From contig SEMN01000125.1 in assembly GCA_005408345.1 (NCBI GenBank), positions 1 to 64,000 on the forward strand: a stretch of DNA of 64,000 nucleotides, read 5' to 3'. Below, piece by piece: positions 50,315 to 61,319 of this stretch. The translations under genes and the position numbers were made by a program. The stretch comes from Macquaria australasica. Its lineage: Eukaryota; Chordata; Actinopteri; Centrarchiformes; Percichthyidae. Positions within the stretch are counted from its first letter, which is position 1. Every line of letters begins with the position of its first letter. The notes beneath the pieces are model-generated. The model ran no database searches. It had not been told where the DNA came from and saw only the letters and a list, made by a program, of their open reading frames with translations.

Positions 50315-53300
50315 CTGTTGGGTGGAAGAAGGTTTTAGATACTGGGGAGAATGAGGATCCATTGGAGCACATTCTCCAAAACTAGTTTTAACAGATTGAT
50401 AACTTGGCATATACAAAGATTTCAACTACATAGATCTTTTTGTGAAGCAGCATGTATAGATGGTTATAGATACATTTTCTAATTTACACATACATGTACA
50501 GTATAAACACTTTACATAACGACACCTGAACCATTCCATTTGCTGATGAAGACCATGAAATGCGGATGAAAGCTCAGAAAAAGCTAGTAAGTGTGCCTTT
50601 TGAGTTAAGATTATTTTGTCACGCAGTACAGGTGTAGTTTATAGGAACATTTAAGTCCTGTGTACTGCATAAAAATAAAAAAATAGAAATTTAGGAACTA
50701 CATATTTACATAAATACCGCTGTAGCTACTGATCTAATAAAAATGCTCTGGTGTAGTTTTACATTCAATGTAGCTGTTAAAGTAATATTATGCTAAATGG
50801 TTAAATAAGTGGGCAAAAATGCAAATTTCTTACTGTAAAAGGTTGTTTCACCCATATTACAAAAAAGAAAAAACATTTTCTCACTTAACTCTGGTGGTAT
50901 CTGGGCATGCAGTATGTTTTGGTGTTATTTGCCCAGGTTTTGATATCTTTATTCTCTATCTGTCCATCAAAATTAAAACACGTCGCACAACTCTTCTCCA
51001 GACAGTACACCATGCTTTATTCACCTTATAACCATATCTGTCTGTCCACGCACATACACAGTACTCACTGGAACTGCTTTCTACAGAAGAAATAGCCCCT
51101 GTGAAAACTGTTTTATTCTTATGCTTTGAGCACCGAAAAAATGGAATTTCATTCACTTACTGGGGTGGAGGCAGAAATCTCAGAAAGGTATCTCAAAATC
51201 TGAACAAATAAAACCAAAACTATCAGCATGGCTAGATAACACTGGAGGTAAGTAAGAAAATAGGTTTTTGGGGGGGTGAAGTGACCCTTTATGCACACAG
51301 ATCCAAACCATTCCAAAGACACAGGGCGTCTTATGATTTTGGAGTTCACATAATTTAAAAACTGATCATGAAAGGGTCATGAAGCCTCTGTTGGCATTTT
51401 ATTAGATGATCAGAGAGCAGAGAGGACAGAGAGGAGGTATAAGCCCATCTGGTCAGCACACAGTAAAGACCACACGGGTGAAATTTAAGGTCCAGTTTAC
51501 AGAACAGCATGTCCGTCTTTAACGCAAAATGCGGACTGAACCGACAGCACGGTCACATTCAAATGACTTCATTCACTCTGTGGCAGTTCATTTAGTCTCA
51601 TTTGCCAAGATTTCAATCTAACTGAGAAGACAAGCCAGCGTAAGTAAGTAGCATGTGAATAGCATGCAAATTCATTTGTTCCTTAATTGTATTTGGTCAA
51701 AATGAAGTCAGTGACATGTGCGACTATAGCTTTCTTCCCCACAACATAAATTCCACGTGATATTTCAAGAAAAATAAAAACAAATAAATGCGCCACAATA
51801 GTTCCATAAATGTTTACATCAATAAACAAATATACCTGCAGCGTCTTCAGAAAATTCAGAAAACTGCAAAAGCATATAGACAGAACCAACTGGCTATTGC
51901 TCAGCACCAGACAAAACCTTTTGCCAAAGTATAGCTTACAGACAATTTCAACAAATACCACCAAACCAATAGTGGTTTGGTGGTAAGGAGTAAAAGTCCA
52001 CTCTGACAGTTAGATAAACTTCTTTTGTAGCACGAACGTAAGGTTCCAGCTTGGCCAACATGTTCCTGACAACATGTGCCATCGATAAGCAGGACCTCAG
52101 TCTTTGCCCCAAAAAAAAGCAAGAATATTGGCCAAAACCTCACAGTCAACAAAACAAAACAAAACTCTTTAAAACCCACAAGAATGCACTCCTTGTCCAC
52201 TATGTTTAGGGAGACAAAAACACCCACTGCCTAATTACATCTAGGACGGTCCATTTAATGACAGTAATCGGGATCAGCTGTAAGAAAAGGGGCATGGCTG
52301 GTATCCAGGGGTATCTATCAGAGGGCATAGCAGAGCCAGGGCATAGCAGAGCTGTGACTCTGACTTTTCCTGCTTGGTTTTTATTTTATTTTATTTTTTT
52401 ACAATTCTACCTCTTTGAATTCAACACATAAGCTGCTTTCTGTAAGCTTCAAATGTCAGCACACACCCCTCTGAGGAGCAGCCGCCTGCATACTTCCATC
52501 TGAAAAACCTGAAAGGCTGTACAACACTTAATCTCAGTTTTCTGATAGAGAACACCTACCAAAAGGACAAACTGACATTCTGCATCTCCTCTCACCTCAT
52601 CTTGTACCTGACCTTTGTCCAAACAGCAAGATGAATGCTCAGCTAACATGAAATCTGATATAAGGCCATTAATTCAGCCATGACACCTCACAGAGACTCT
52701 AATCAGTGTTCGGCTTCTTATCTGAAGATGCCTTAATAATAAGTGATTTATAGAGCAGCTGTGACATGCACTGATTTATGCACATAAAAGCATTCATTTG
52801 TTGTGACTTACATAAATTGAGTATTTTAGAAGAGAGGACTTAGAGAAAAGAACAAGGCGTCCTATATACAGTATGCTTTTGACAAATCCCCATCAGATGT
52901 TCATTTGACATTGACAATAAAAACCCTAACTGCTAGAAAAACACTGAACACAACTTGCCTGTGTGTAGCTGTCGGTCCTGGGTAACACTGATAAATCGTA
53001 GGTGGCTGCAAAGTGAGTTTTGGCTTGTTGGATCTGCCCGTAGCGCTCTCTTTTCCTCCACTTTGCTCTTCTGTTCTGAAACCACACCTAATTGTGGAAA
53101 ATAAATTAAAAAAATTAGACACACAAAAACAACAATTAATAGAATGTGACTTTTCGACAAGATATCACGAGGCATTTGCTTAGAAAAGAAGTGCAACCAA
53201 ATTCTGGAAAAAATAATCTGCAGCCTTAAATTTAAAAAAATTCTTCTGCGCTGGTTTAGTAAAAAAACAAAAAGTATGTCTTCAATCAAGACATTTGTTT

Positions 53301-54360
53301 TAATTACTAAACATATTTTTGTGGTGTATTTATATGAGCTACACTGAAATTGAATTTTACGCATAGCGGCATAGTTATTGCTCCACAGTTATGTTTTATC
53401 GTCTTAAAGCCCTTCTTTCTTTCTTTTCTCCATACGTGAAAGTTAACAAAATAAGAGTCTGGTGATAAAACTGTACCTGGACTCTGGCCTCCGTTAATTC
53501 CGTCCTCATGGCCAGCTGTTCCCTCACGTAAACATCTGGATAGTGAGTTTTCTGAAAGACTTTCTCCAGCTCCTCCAGCTGCGCGCTGGTGAAGGTCGTC
53601 CGGTGTCTCCTCTTCTTGCTGCTGGACACGTTACTGTCGCACTTGTCCCCCATGTCGTCCAAATCCGTTTTCTCCTGTCCGGTTGTCACCGGAGACGCCC
53701 GAAGAGTGCAACAATTGTCCATCGACCTCCCGAGATCCGAGTGCAAAGTATCGTCGTCTGTTTTTGGCACGCCGTAATTTGCTAGAATAAACAAGTGATA
53801 ACAATACATTTTACCCTTGCCATGAAAGTGCATAAAAATAAATCTGGACAATACAAATTACTTCTTACAGTTATTAAAAAAATATATCAAAATGATAGGT
53901 CAACTTCGATCCTTACACTAAAATAATTTACGAGGATTTTTTTTTAAATACAAAGATTTTCAAAATTAAAAAATGCCGAAAACATTAAATAATACAAAAT
54001 AAACCACGTCTAATGACACGCCATACATTTTACAGAAAAGTTTTAAGACAACAAAAAAGAAATGACTGAATGTTAAAAAACCTCTAGAGCTCGCACACGG
54101 ATGCAGACCACCTCCTGTAAAACGGCAGTGTTGATGCACAAAAAAGTTACAAAAACTAGTTTTTACGCACCGTTTTGGTCTCCGCAGGGCGAGGAGCGGT
54201 GCTCGCCGTTTTGAAGCCCGAAGGCCTGCACACATTTCGGGGAAGATTTGGTGAAGTACTGCGCGCTGTCCAGGCTCTCCATGACTTGGTCCATGTAGTA
54301 ATCGCTGGCCTTCATCGCTTGGCTTTTCAGCGCAAACTTATCCTCCATATACTCCATCAT
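49976..54360 (-). CDS. alx1: ALX homeobox 1 (alx1), complete 4-exon coding region, 320 aa
   Basis: Joined coding exons are 54360-54171, 53781-53477, 53087-52959 and 50314-49976. All phases agree (1, 0, 0), giving 320 residues against about 326 in mammalian ALX1. Visible parts are an N-terminal conserved block (KFALKS, KCVQAFG, SSPCGDQN), a short acidic linker (LDDMGDKCDSNVSSS), a paired-like homeodomain at about residues 120-179 with Q50 (WFQNRRAKWRK), and a C-terminal OAR motif (SSSIAVLRMKAKEH) ending ISWAM. ALX1 is a nuclear transcription factor that binds TAAT-type sites, typically as dimers on palindromes; it acts in cranial neural-crest and frontonasal mesenchyme. The near-identical homeodomain, exact C terminus and lack of extra N-terminal length favour Alx1 over Alx3 or Alx4. 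Met1 is followed by Met2 and Met5, so the exact start is uncertain by a few residues. No frame breaks are seen. Confidence 0.97.
52959..53087 (-). CDS. alx1: alx1 coding exon 3 (recognition helix)
   Basis: 129 nt, 43 codons, phase 0 at both ends. The acceptor reads CACAATTAG|GTGTGG. It starts VWFQNRRAKWRKRERYGQIQ, carrying W48, Q50 and N51 of the DNA-recognition helix, and continues into the conserved SHFAATYD-like stretch (here THFAATYD) and SVLPRTDSY. The 3' border reads ACACAG|GCAAGT on the minus strand, a GC rather than GT donor with otherwise perfect consensus. Using the nearest GT instead would break the frame into exon 4. Intron 3 is 2,644 nt (52958-50315). Confidence 0.94.
53477..53781 (-). 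CDS. alx1: alx1 coding exon 2 (linker and first 46 residues of homeodomain)
   Basis: 305 nt. The acceptor reads TTTATTCTAG|CAAATTACGG and the donor CCAG|GTACAG. It encodes residues 64-165: a polar, serine-rich linker, the basic run KKRRHR, and homeodomain helices 1 and 2 into helix 3, stopping after ...EARVQ. This break between homeodomain residues 46 and 47 is the conserved intron position of paired-class homeobox genes. One visible difference from mammals is Met for Leu in EQLAMRTEL, as found in the Alx3/Alx4 relatives. Intron 2 is 389 nt (53476-53088). Confidence 0.96.
54171..54360 (-). CDS. alx1: alx1 coding exon 1 (N-terminal block)
   Basis: 190 coding nt from the first ATG at 54360: 63 codons plus one base. 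It contains EDKFALKS near residues 6-13 and KCVQAFG near residues 42-48, both diagnostic of Alx1 N termini. The donor reads AACG|GTGCGT on the minus strand, with GT at 54170-54169. The split codon completes as Ala with exon 2. The 5' untranslated region lies directly upstream without an in-frame ATG that I can see near the start. Intron 1 is 389 nt (54170-53782). Confidence 0.95.
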
Positions 54361-54490
54361 CTTAACCGTAATCCGCTCGCTTTAATCAAATGTCACCATA
54401 AAAAAAAATTAAAAAAAATAGAAACTAATCGCCGTCGCGCACCGATGAGCGGAGCAATGACTTGTAATGCAATAATTCGCCAATGGAGTT
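54361..54490 (-). other. alx1: alx1 probable 5' untranslated region
   Basis: This is inferred from the TATA box at 54519-54525, which would place transcription initiation roughly at 54,490-54,495 and leave about 130 nt of leader. The leader contains an ATTGG (reverse CCAAT) near 54,480 and CpG-containing sequence around 54,430-54,445. No upstream intron is needed to reach the start codon. The true transcription start is not visible from sequence alone. Confidence 0.5.
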
Positions 54491-54518
54491 AATTTGCTCT
54501 GTCTTGAAGGCACAACGT

Positions 54519-54525
54519 CTTTATA
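54519..54525 (-). promoter_or_regulatory. alx1: TATA box of alx1
   Basis: TATAAAG in GGGGCTATAAAGACG on the minus strand, about 160 bp 5' of the alx1 ATG and correctly oriented. It is the only TATA-like element in this position with a GC-rich flank. The role is inferred from position and consensus. Confidence 0.55.
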
Positions 54526-54554
54526 GCCCCAAAAAGAATGAGATCCTTAAAGAG

Positions 54555-54568
54555 CCCCCCCCCCCCCC
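54555..54568. repeat. poly-C/poly-G run (14) just upstream of alx1 promoter
   Basis: Fourteen consecutive C on the plus strand (G on the coding strand of alx1), about 30 bp upstream of the TATA box, followed by CTCTCT. A G-run here could bind Sp/KLF-type factors or be a replication-slippage homopolymer. The length may be unreliable in assemblies. Confidence 0.8.
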
Positions 54569-54569
54569 T

Positions 54570-57500
54570 CTCTGAATATGAAACAGCACCCAACTCCTCC
54601 CACGAGCTGAATCCAAACCAAACAGCAGTTTAAAAGTGATTCTAGATCCACAACGACTGACTCTGAGAGGAAACAATCAAAACTGACTTTAATTTACACC
54701 ATGTTTAGACATCCAGAATGAGGCAATCATTTATCTGCAGCTACAAGTTGCGACTGCAAAACGGGATTTAATCTGAGTCTTTGGATACTGAAGGTCTCTG
54801 CTGTTCATTCATTTCGGTTTTGGGGCAGTTTAACCTGTATGGTATCGGAATAAAGTGATCAGCAAAATACTAAAAAATTTACTTTAAAGATACATGAGAA
54901 ATAAACTATTTGCTTTATCTTAATTATTATTTTATTCTTTATGTTAGGCAACCTGATTTATAACCTTTTACATTTAATAATTAGGCCAAATTTGTTAAAT
55001 CCTATATTTCAAGTCTCTAAAGGCGTTATATCAATAATCTAACATTTACAAATCTGTATGGAAAAGCAAACACATTCTAACATTTAATTAGGAACATTTA
55101 GGATTTAGTTTTTGTTAGTTCAATAAAAGCACGTGCTGCTTACAGAAAATATGTGTTTGGCGCTTGATATAGAAAATAAGGCCAAATCAATTTTATTTTT
55201 TGTTTTCATTTTTAAATGGTAATCCTAAATTACACAGTTTAGGCTAATCGTTATGCACGTGAACGCATATGCTTTAGACTCAAGTCGCAGTCCAAAAAGC
55301 ATTTAATTAAATAATTTTTAAGGCGTGACATTTTGACACACAAGGACAAAAGCAAATTTATTTTGTATCTATTATTATTAATTTTATCTATTTTTCGCAC
55401 ATGTCCAGTACGTCCTAAACTATTAATTACATTCCGAGTTTCCCCGAAGAACTTGGTAAAAATGTCCAGTTCTTTATTTTGTCTCATTTACTGTGTTGCA
55501 ATGTTCGATAGCTTGGCGCGTGTCTATCCACGAATTGCGGTTATTATTCTCTATGACATGCGCGTTTTGGGTCAGATGTTTGCAAAATTGTTGATACGAT
55601 TTTGTCAGGAGAACAAGCTTTGAGTGATTATGGCAGGGGGCTTTTTTCAGTTGCCACAAAAGCAAAAAAGCCTGCCATGCTGTTAAATTAAACATTAGTG
55701 TATTTCTCTGAACGTGGGCTATATATCCTTTGTGAAAATATTGTATGAATAACAGCAAATTAGGATTAATATTTGACATTCAAAAGTCCTGTAAATGAAG
55801 TATTGACCTTTTCTTGCTTGAATTAAAGACCAAACATCCTCCTCATTCAGGAAAGTTGAGTTTCATTGAACCCAGCAGCCCTCAGGAACAGACACACACA
55901 GCTCAACAGGGAGTTTTGCAAAAAAGGACAAGAAGAGCGGTTCTTCTATTTCTCCTTATTGGAGGAATTATGTTACCACTAACCAAAAGCCTCCCACCTC
56001 CACATCTCCACCCAGGCCCACACCACCTGCAATGCACGGCATGCTGTATAGCTTTGGTTCGCTCTGGGGTCAGTGGCAGTTACCTGGAGCTTCATGGTGC
56101 CACAGGAGAAAAAATAAAAATAAATAGAGGTGCTCTTAAGTAGCGAGGGGGGGGGGCTTCTAAGATGACCTCGCACACTGGCTCACGCTGAGGAGAAAAT
56201 GTGAAAAGTTCACTGTGGTTTGGTGGGTCTTCGGCTGGAAAGTCCTGCCACAATAGATGCTGCGTGGGTTTGTAAAGTTGGAGGGTTTGGTCACCTTTAG
56301 GCCGATCAGTCAGACTAATTCTTCTAAGTGCTGCGGCCAATATGTCATGTGAGCCACCTGGAAAGATCTACACCTTCACTTTTAATAAAAACATATACTG
56401 CCAGTTTGTTATAACATTATGTAGCAGCCATCATGGCCAAAATATGATTGAACTGAACTAATTATCATTCATTTCAGTCTTAATGTGACTGATCACTGTC
56501 CAACACAACCAAACCGGGTCCTGAGAAGCCAAAACGTGCCACTTCAGAAGGCAGAAACATGGCATCATGATGCCTTAAGCCACCCTTGGGTCTAATTCAA
56601 TCTATTGAAATGTCTTCAAACTTTGGCTAGCCACGAAACACAAAAAAACGACCAGAGTTTATTTTCCCCAAAAGCAAACATTCTGTGGAGCTCGTGAATG
56701 TCATTTGAGCCAGCAGAACATTTGGCTCATAAAGCTGAATATCAAAAAGTGAAAGCAGCGCATTCGTGCTTTAAAAGTTTGTTTTCATTTTGTTTGTTTG
56801 TCTTTTGTTTTTCCAGGAGTCAGGCATTCCTGAGCGCTGACCAGCCTCAGCTCTCAGTCACTTGACTAAGTCATCTGGGTTCATGTCGACATGTTATACA
56901 AGTCACCTATGACTGAAACCAGAACCAGAACTAACCCAGGTCGGTCGGACTAAATCCAGATGCTGTGATACAAAGCTAAAGCAAATTTTAATAACAATAC
57001 AATAACCATGAGAAGATTTTTCTTATATAACCACTTTAACAGTTAAAAAGTGCTTTACAGAATTAATATCGACAGAGCATACAGCAACACTCAAGAGTGC
57101 GAGCCTACACATTATCACATTTTAAATAAGCATTAACATTAAAATGTTGTCTTAATATTTTGCATTTTAAAATACACAACAGATTTAGGTCAAAGCAAAA
57201 CATAGAACAGCTAGAAGCCTCTGTGGTGGCTTGGTTTTAGCGTTGATATTTTTCATTTTAATATTCATTTCATTTAAAAAGATAAAATTAGTCAAAATAA
57301 CATTTATTAAGAGATGCACAAACACATAAAGTACCTATTGCGAAGGGTCATAAACAGATGAAGTATGAACAATTTGTTTTATAATTATTGAATCCAGTAG
57401 CAAAAAAGAAAAACCTGAAGGTACTTTTGCCAACAGGCTAAAATAAATCATGCCACTATATCAATTCTTTTTAAAGAGTTCTGTCCCCCATAATCTCAGC

Positions 57501-58690
57501 TCTCACTGCAATACAAAAATATCATTTTTATATGATATCATACGATCAGGCTCTGTTATGAAAACACAATTAAAAGTATGGAATATCATAAATATTTAGA
57601 TATCAAAAAGATAAACATGCATTTCGTGATACATTTCATAATGTAAATTCAAATTCTATAAATTTTATAAGCTGTATAATTTATGTATGTGTGTGTCTAG
57701 AGACACATACTGCACTTATTTTCATAAATATCCTATGTATTTCTTTGTCAAAAATACCAGAGACAAGCTCTCTAACATCTGACAAATGTAAGTGATTCTG
57801 TACCTTAATCTCAGTTTTCAAACGGGCTAATAATCTTTCAATTTGTCTAAACCTCTAGGGGTACTTTTGTCAAGGCTTGCTACCTGGGACATGAGTGTGA
57901 AAAGAGTGACTCTGACCTGTTTTCATCTAAGTGATATTATGAGCCAGCAGTTGTCGTCCAGGGAATAAATTAGCGTTGACTTTTACCAGGGTCCACTGTG
58001 GAATAGTTTCTGCTTGTGTGAGTTTATTCCCCATTTCTTCTATAAGTTGGGTTCAGATTTCCAGAAGAGCTTGCACATTCCTCAGAGTTTATATCCATTT
58101 CCCATTTCTTTACTTTGGCTAAAGGAGCTGGCTAATTGTGTCATGAGGCAGAAATAAATAAGAAAACAACATCTCGTGTCATTTTTCTTTATCAGTAAGC
58201 GTTGATTTGGAGTTGAGGTTATTTCCAGTGCTGAGACTTAGTAAAGCTATTTATCTCTGAAAAATTATATAACTATAATGTTCTGTTTTAGGGATTTCCC
58301 TCCAATCCTAATCACTTCATTTGTCTTTTTATGATTCACCATTTACTTGAATAATTAATATTAACAGCACATTACTAGACCTTCAAATCCGCTTTACTCC
58401 TACAGTACAACCACATTTCAGTTAGTATGTCATGCTGCTTGCACACACATGTACTGTAGATTGTCTATTGTACGCACTGCCTTCAGTACTATAGAGGCAC
58501 TGTCCTCATCACAATATGCCTCAGTATAGTGCTGTACAGTGTCAGTATTTGTTTGTACATTTTTTATACTTTACATCACAGGTAATCATTTTGCAAGCCA
58601 CGCTGTTGTATTTTAGAAATGTTATTATCTTATTATCCAGGCAGAAACTGTTTTCCATTTATTTATATATGATATAAAGATCAATCAGAA
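54570..58690. other. alx1 upstream region, gene-free
   Basis: AT-rich with homeobox-type TAAT/ATTA cores between about 54,900 and 55,500, but no TAAT-NNN-ATTA palindrome that I could find. Probably regulatory in part; no element can be delimited from one sequence. Confidence 0.4.
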
Positions 58691-58699
58691 CACAGTGAT

Positions 58700-58905
58700 A
58701 AACAGTGATGTTAACTGTGATTAATTACACAACTCAAGAGAGCCAATTCATTTTCAAACATACAGAAATGAATGGAAACCAATGGCTGACTGGAGTGTCC
58801 TAAAATCTAAAACTGTACAGCATGCATTCAAAAATGGTCAGCAAAAATGTACAGTATATATAATTTGTAGCTGAAACTTGCAAGCACACTGTCATGGTCC
58901 TTTAA
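58700..58905 (+). repeat. Dispersed repeat family C, copy 2
   Basis: ACAGAAATGAATGGAAACCA, AAAATGGTCAGCAAAAATGT and AAACTTGCAAGCACACTGTC match 16700-16925 collinearly. Confidence 0.75.
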
Positions 58906-60637
58906 TGCATTTGAAGAAAGCACTTGGAGGGATTTGGATAGAAAACCTCTCTCAGCCAGACTCCATCTGACAACATTTGCTGGCTTGAGGTCAGGCTGGC
59001 AGGGCAGTCTGGGCTGAGAGGGACATTCTTCATCTTATCTAAATGTGTGGTGGAGAACTCACTTCACCAGGCAATGGATTATGGATGTCTTAGGTTACAT
59101 ATAATTTACCCATAACCCAAAAGTAAACAAATCTAATGAAGACTGGTGGACGATGGTTTAACAATATAATTTCAGAAGCAGTAGTTGTAGAGAAGAACTC
59201 TGACTCTGGCATCTCTGAACTTGTGTCAAACAAAACAACACTAGTGACAAGATACACAGTACTTTTATGTCACCTGTCTGTTCATGTTGTATGTGCAATA
59301 AAAATCCAAATTCTCCAGCATCACAGCTGTGTAATGACAGTTTGATGACAGGGAAACACCCCGTTGATGTCCCCCAGAGAGCCTGAAGAATAAGTCTCCC
59401 CCTGAAGGAGAGTAGAGCTCTTGGGTTTCACAACAGCCCCCGAGTGGGCAGGACCACCACCTCTCTGGCATGCGCCACTCTCCAAGACAAAAATCCCCAT
59501 AAGCTCATGTACAGTCAAAACACACCCTCCAGGCATGTGTAAGTGAAAGATAGGAGGAAAATAAATGGACAGACATGCATTTCCTGCCAGGGAGCCACTC
59601 TGCAGCTCTGACTATTTGTTTTGACATTCATTAAGTTATCATTTCCAGGCGGCGGACCAGCGAGGAACCTCCAAGCCTGAGGTTCACCGCCTCCGGTAGG
59701 GCAGTGTTTGCGGACGGACGCCTTAGTTCTCCAAATTCAAATACACAGACAAGGCCATTATAATCCACGACTGAAAATAAAGAAAACATCGTTCTAATTC
59801 TAACACCAATGTTTGTGCTCGGCTCATAAAAGCAGCAATTTCAAGCCCACTGTTGGTGAGCAGGAGCGAAATATAGCCACAGAATGGAGAAACGGCACTT
59901 AAATCTCTGGGCTTTATTAAACTTTACTCTTAAGAGAGCACAGGAGAAGTGGAAAAAGCAAGTCTCTTCCCATGGCTACAAACTATAATTACTATATTTT
60001 TTGTCAAGAGAGAAACAACAGTTCAGCATCCTTAAAAACAAGGTTCTGGTTCTTATTTCTTGCTATCATTTGCATATGAAGCGTGCCATTTCCTGAAGGT
60101 TTGTGATTTGGTTCCATGTGTTTTGGTGCTGGTTGGTTGCGATCACATTCAGGCAGTGACACCTGAGCAGAATGAACATAATGGAACTGCCTGAAGATAT
60201 TTGGGCTGGTCCAGGTCCTGTTGGTCTTAATTAATTTTCAGGAGAGGGAGCTCGAGTTTTCGGCTGAGTTTAAAACGAACCGCTACAGGGGGATTCAGCT
60301 CAGGCGATAAAACAGCATTATGAATAAAAATAAAAAAAGTATTTTCATGCAAGGAAAAACTGAAACTGGTTTAAATGTTGGGTGATTACATTTGTGTTTT
60401 TTTGCACGAAAACCACAACACAGGTTGTTGTTAGCATTATGTTGCATTCAAAGGAAGTATAAATATATGCTGTCCTGAACTAGATTAACATATATATTTG
60501 AAAATGCTGCATTCTTTATAGGGTATCAGAAGAGGGAAAAATATCAAATGTATCTGCCTTTAAGTTGCTGTGGGTGTTGGGTAAGGACAGCAAAAAAGAA
60601 AAGGTGACGTGGTTGTAGAAGAGTTTGTGTTTTACTT

Positions 60638-60765
60638 CTACACTTTGTCCCTCTTCTTGCCCCCTCCCCAGCCGCCGCTCAACTGGACACGGTTGTCTCG
60701 GAAGGAGATGCGCTCCTTTTTTGACGGAGCAGACGTGACTCGCTTAGGAGATGGAACCTCTTTTC
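60638..60765 (-). CDS. lrriq1: Probable terminal coding exon of a gene upstream of alx1, likely lrriq1
   Basis: On the minus strand a clean acceptor (CCCTTCTGTGTCTCCAG) is followed by 128 nt with one open frame: two bases, then 41 codons and TAG at 60640-60638. The product starts KEVPSPKRVTSAPSKKERIS and ends GWGGGKKRDKV. It is basic and serine/proline-rich, with coding-like GC-rich third positions; the other two frames close early. Human LRRIQ1 (leucine-rich repeats and IQ motif protein) lies directly 5' of ALX1 in the same orientation, so a minus-strand terminal exon about 6 kb upstream of alx1 fits lrriq1. The sequence alone does not show LRR or IQ motifs, because those exons would lie beyond 64,000. 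A plus-strand exon reading also exists over the same bases but is less convincing. Confidence 0.5.
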
Positions 60766-60909
60766 CTGGAGACACAGAAGGGAAATGCATCAGTATCTCA
60801 TATGTAAATCAAGCAGTGTGAAATCATTCCATCATAGACTTCAAATGGTAATTCATAGGATTTGCGCTATTTAAATGACACATTTGATGCTAAGCACTCA
60901 TTGTTGGAC

Positions 60910-61319
60910 ATTTTACTTTTTGTTAAAGATTAAGGTGCTTTTTGTTTAACCAGAAACACCGTTCTTTTCCTGCAGCAACTCACCTCTTGCGAGATTTCAG
61001 AGCGAGACTTCTGTTTCTGGTTAAACAAAAAGGATCTTAGTCTTTAACAAAAAGTAAAATCATGATTGACTGCAAAATGCCCAAGTAGGGATCTGAGCCT
61101 GTCAGGAGCAAAAACAAGCACTTTTAATGGACATACTTTGACGGGCGCTGTTGCCCCCAAGGATTATGTTGCAGCCATTGCAGCCCGTTTTACGGCTGCC
61201 ATCTGAGGCGATCTACTGGGCAAATTCCAAAACTTTTTCTACCAATAAGTCATTTGGACCCCAAAATATGTTAAAAAAAATAGTGCCCAAGTTTAAAAAT
61301 ACCGGAATTACCCTTTAAG
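60910..61319 (+). mobile_element. MITE-like element, family A copy 2 with inverted core
   Basis: The right half (about 61,085-61,319: CTGAGCCTGTCAGGAGCAAA, ATTGCAGCCCGTTTTACGGC, AATACCGGAATTACCCTTTA) is collinear with 13375-13606. The left part is a 49-bp inverted repeat (60910-60958 and 61012-61060, 46 of 49 matching) around a 53-nt core whose sequence is inverted relative to copy 1. The left terminal repeat is missing. Confidence 0.8.

Noticed and set aside
60609..60821. Plus-strand 70-codon frame over the lrriq1 candidate exon
   Set aside because: The pyrimidine-rich run that looks like its acceptor is the antisense of the GGGWGGGKK-type coding stretch; the minus reading has better codon quality, a clean stop and the expected strand.
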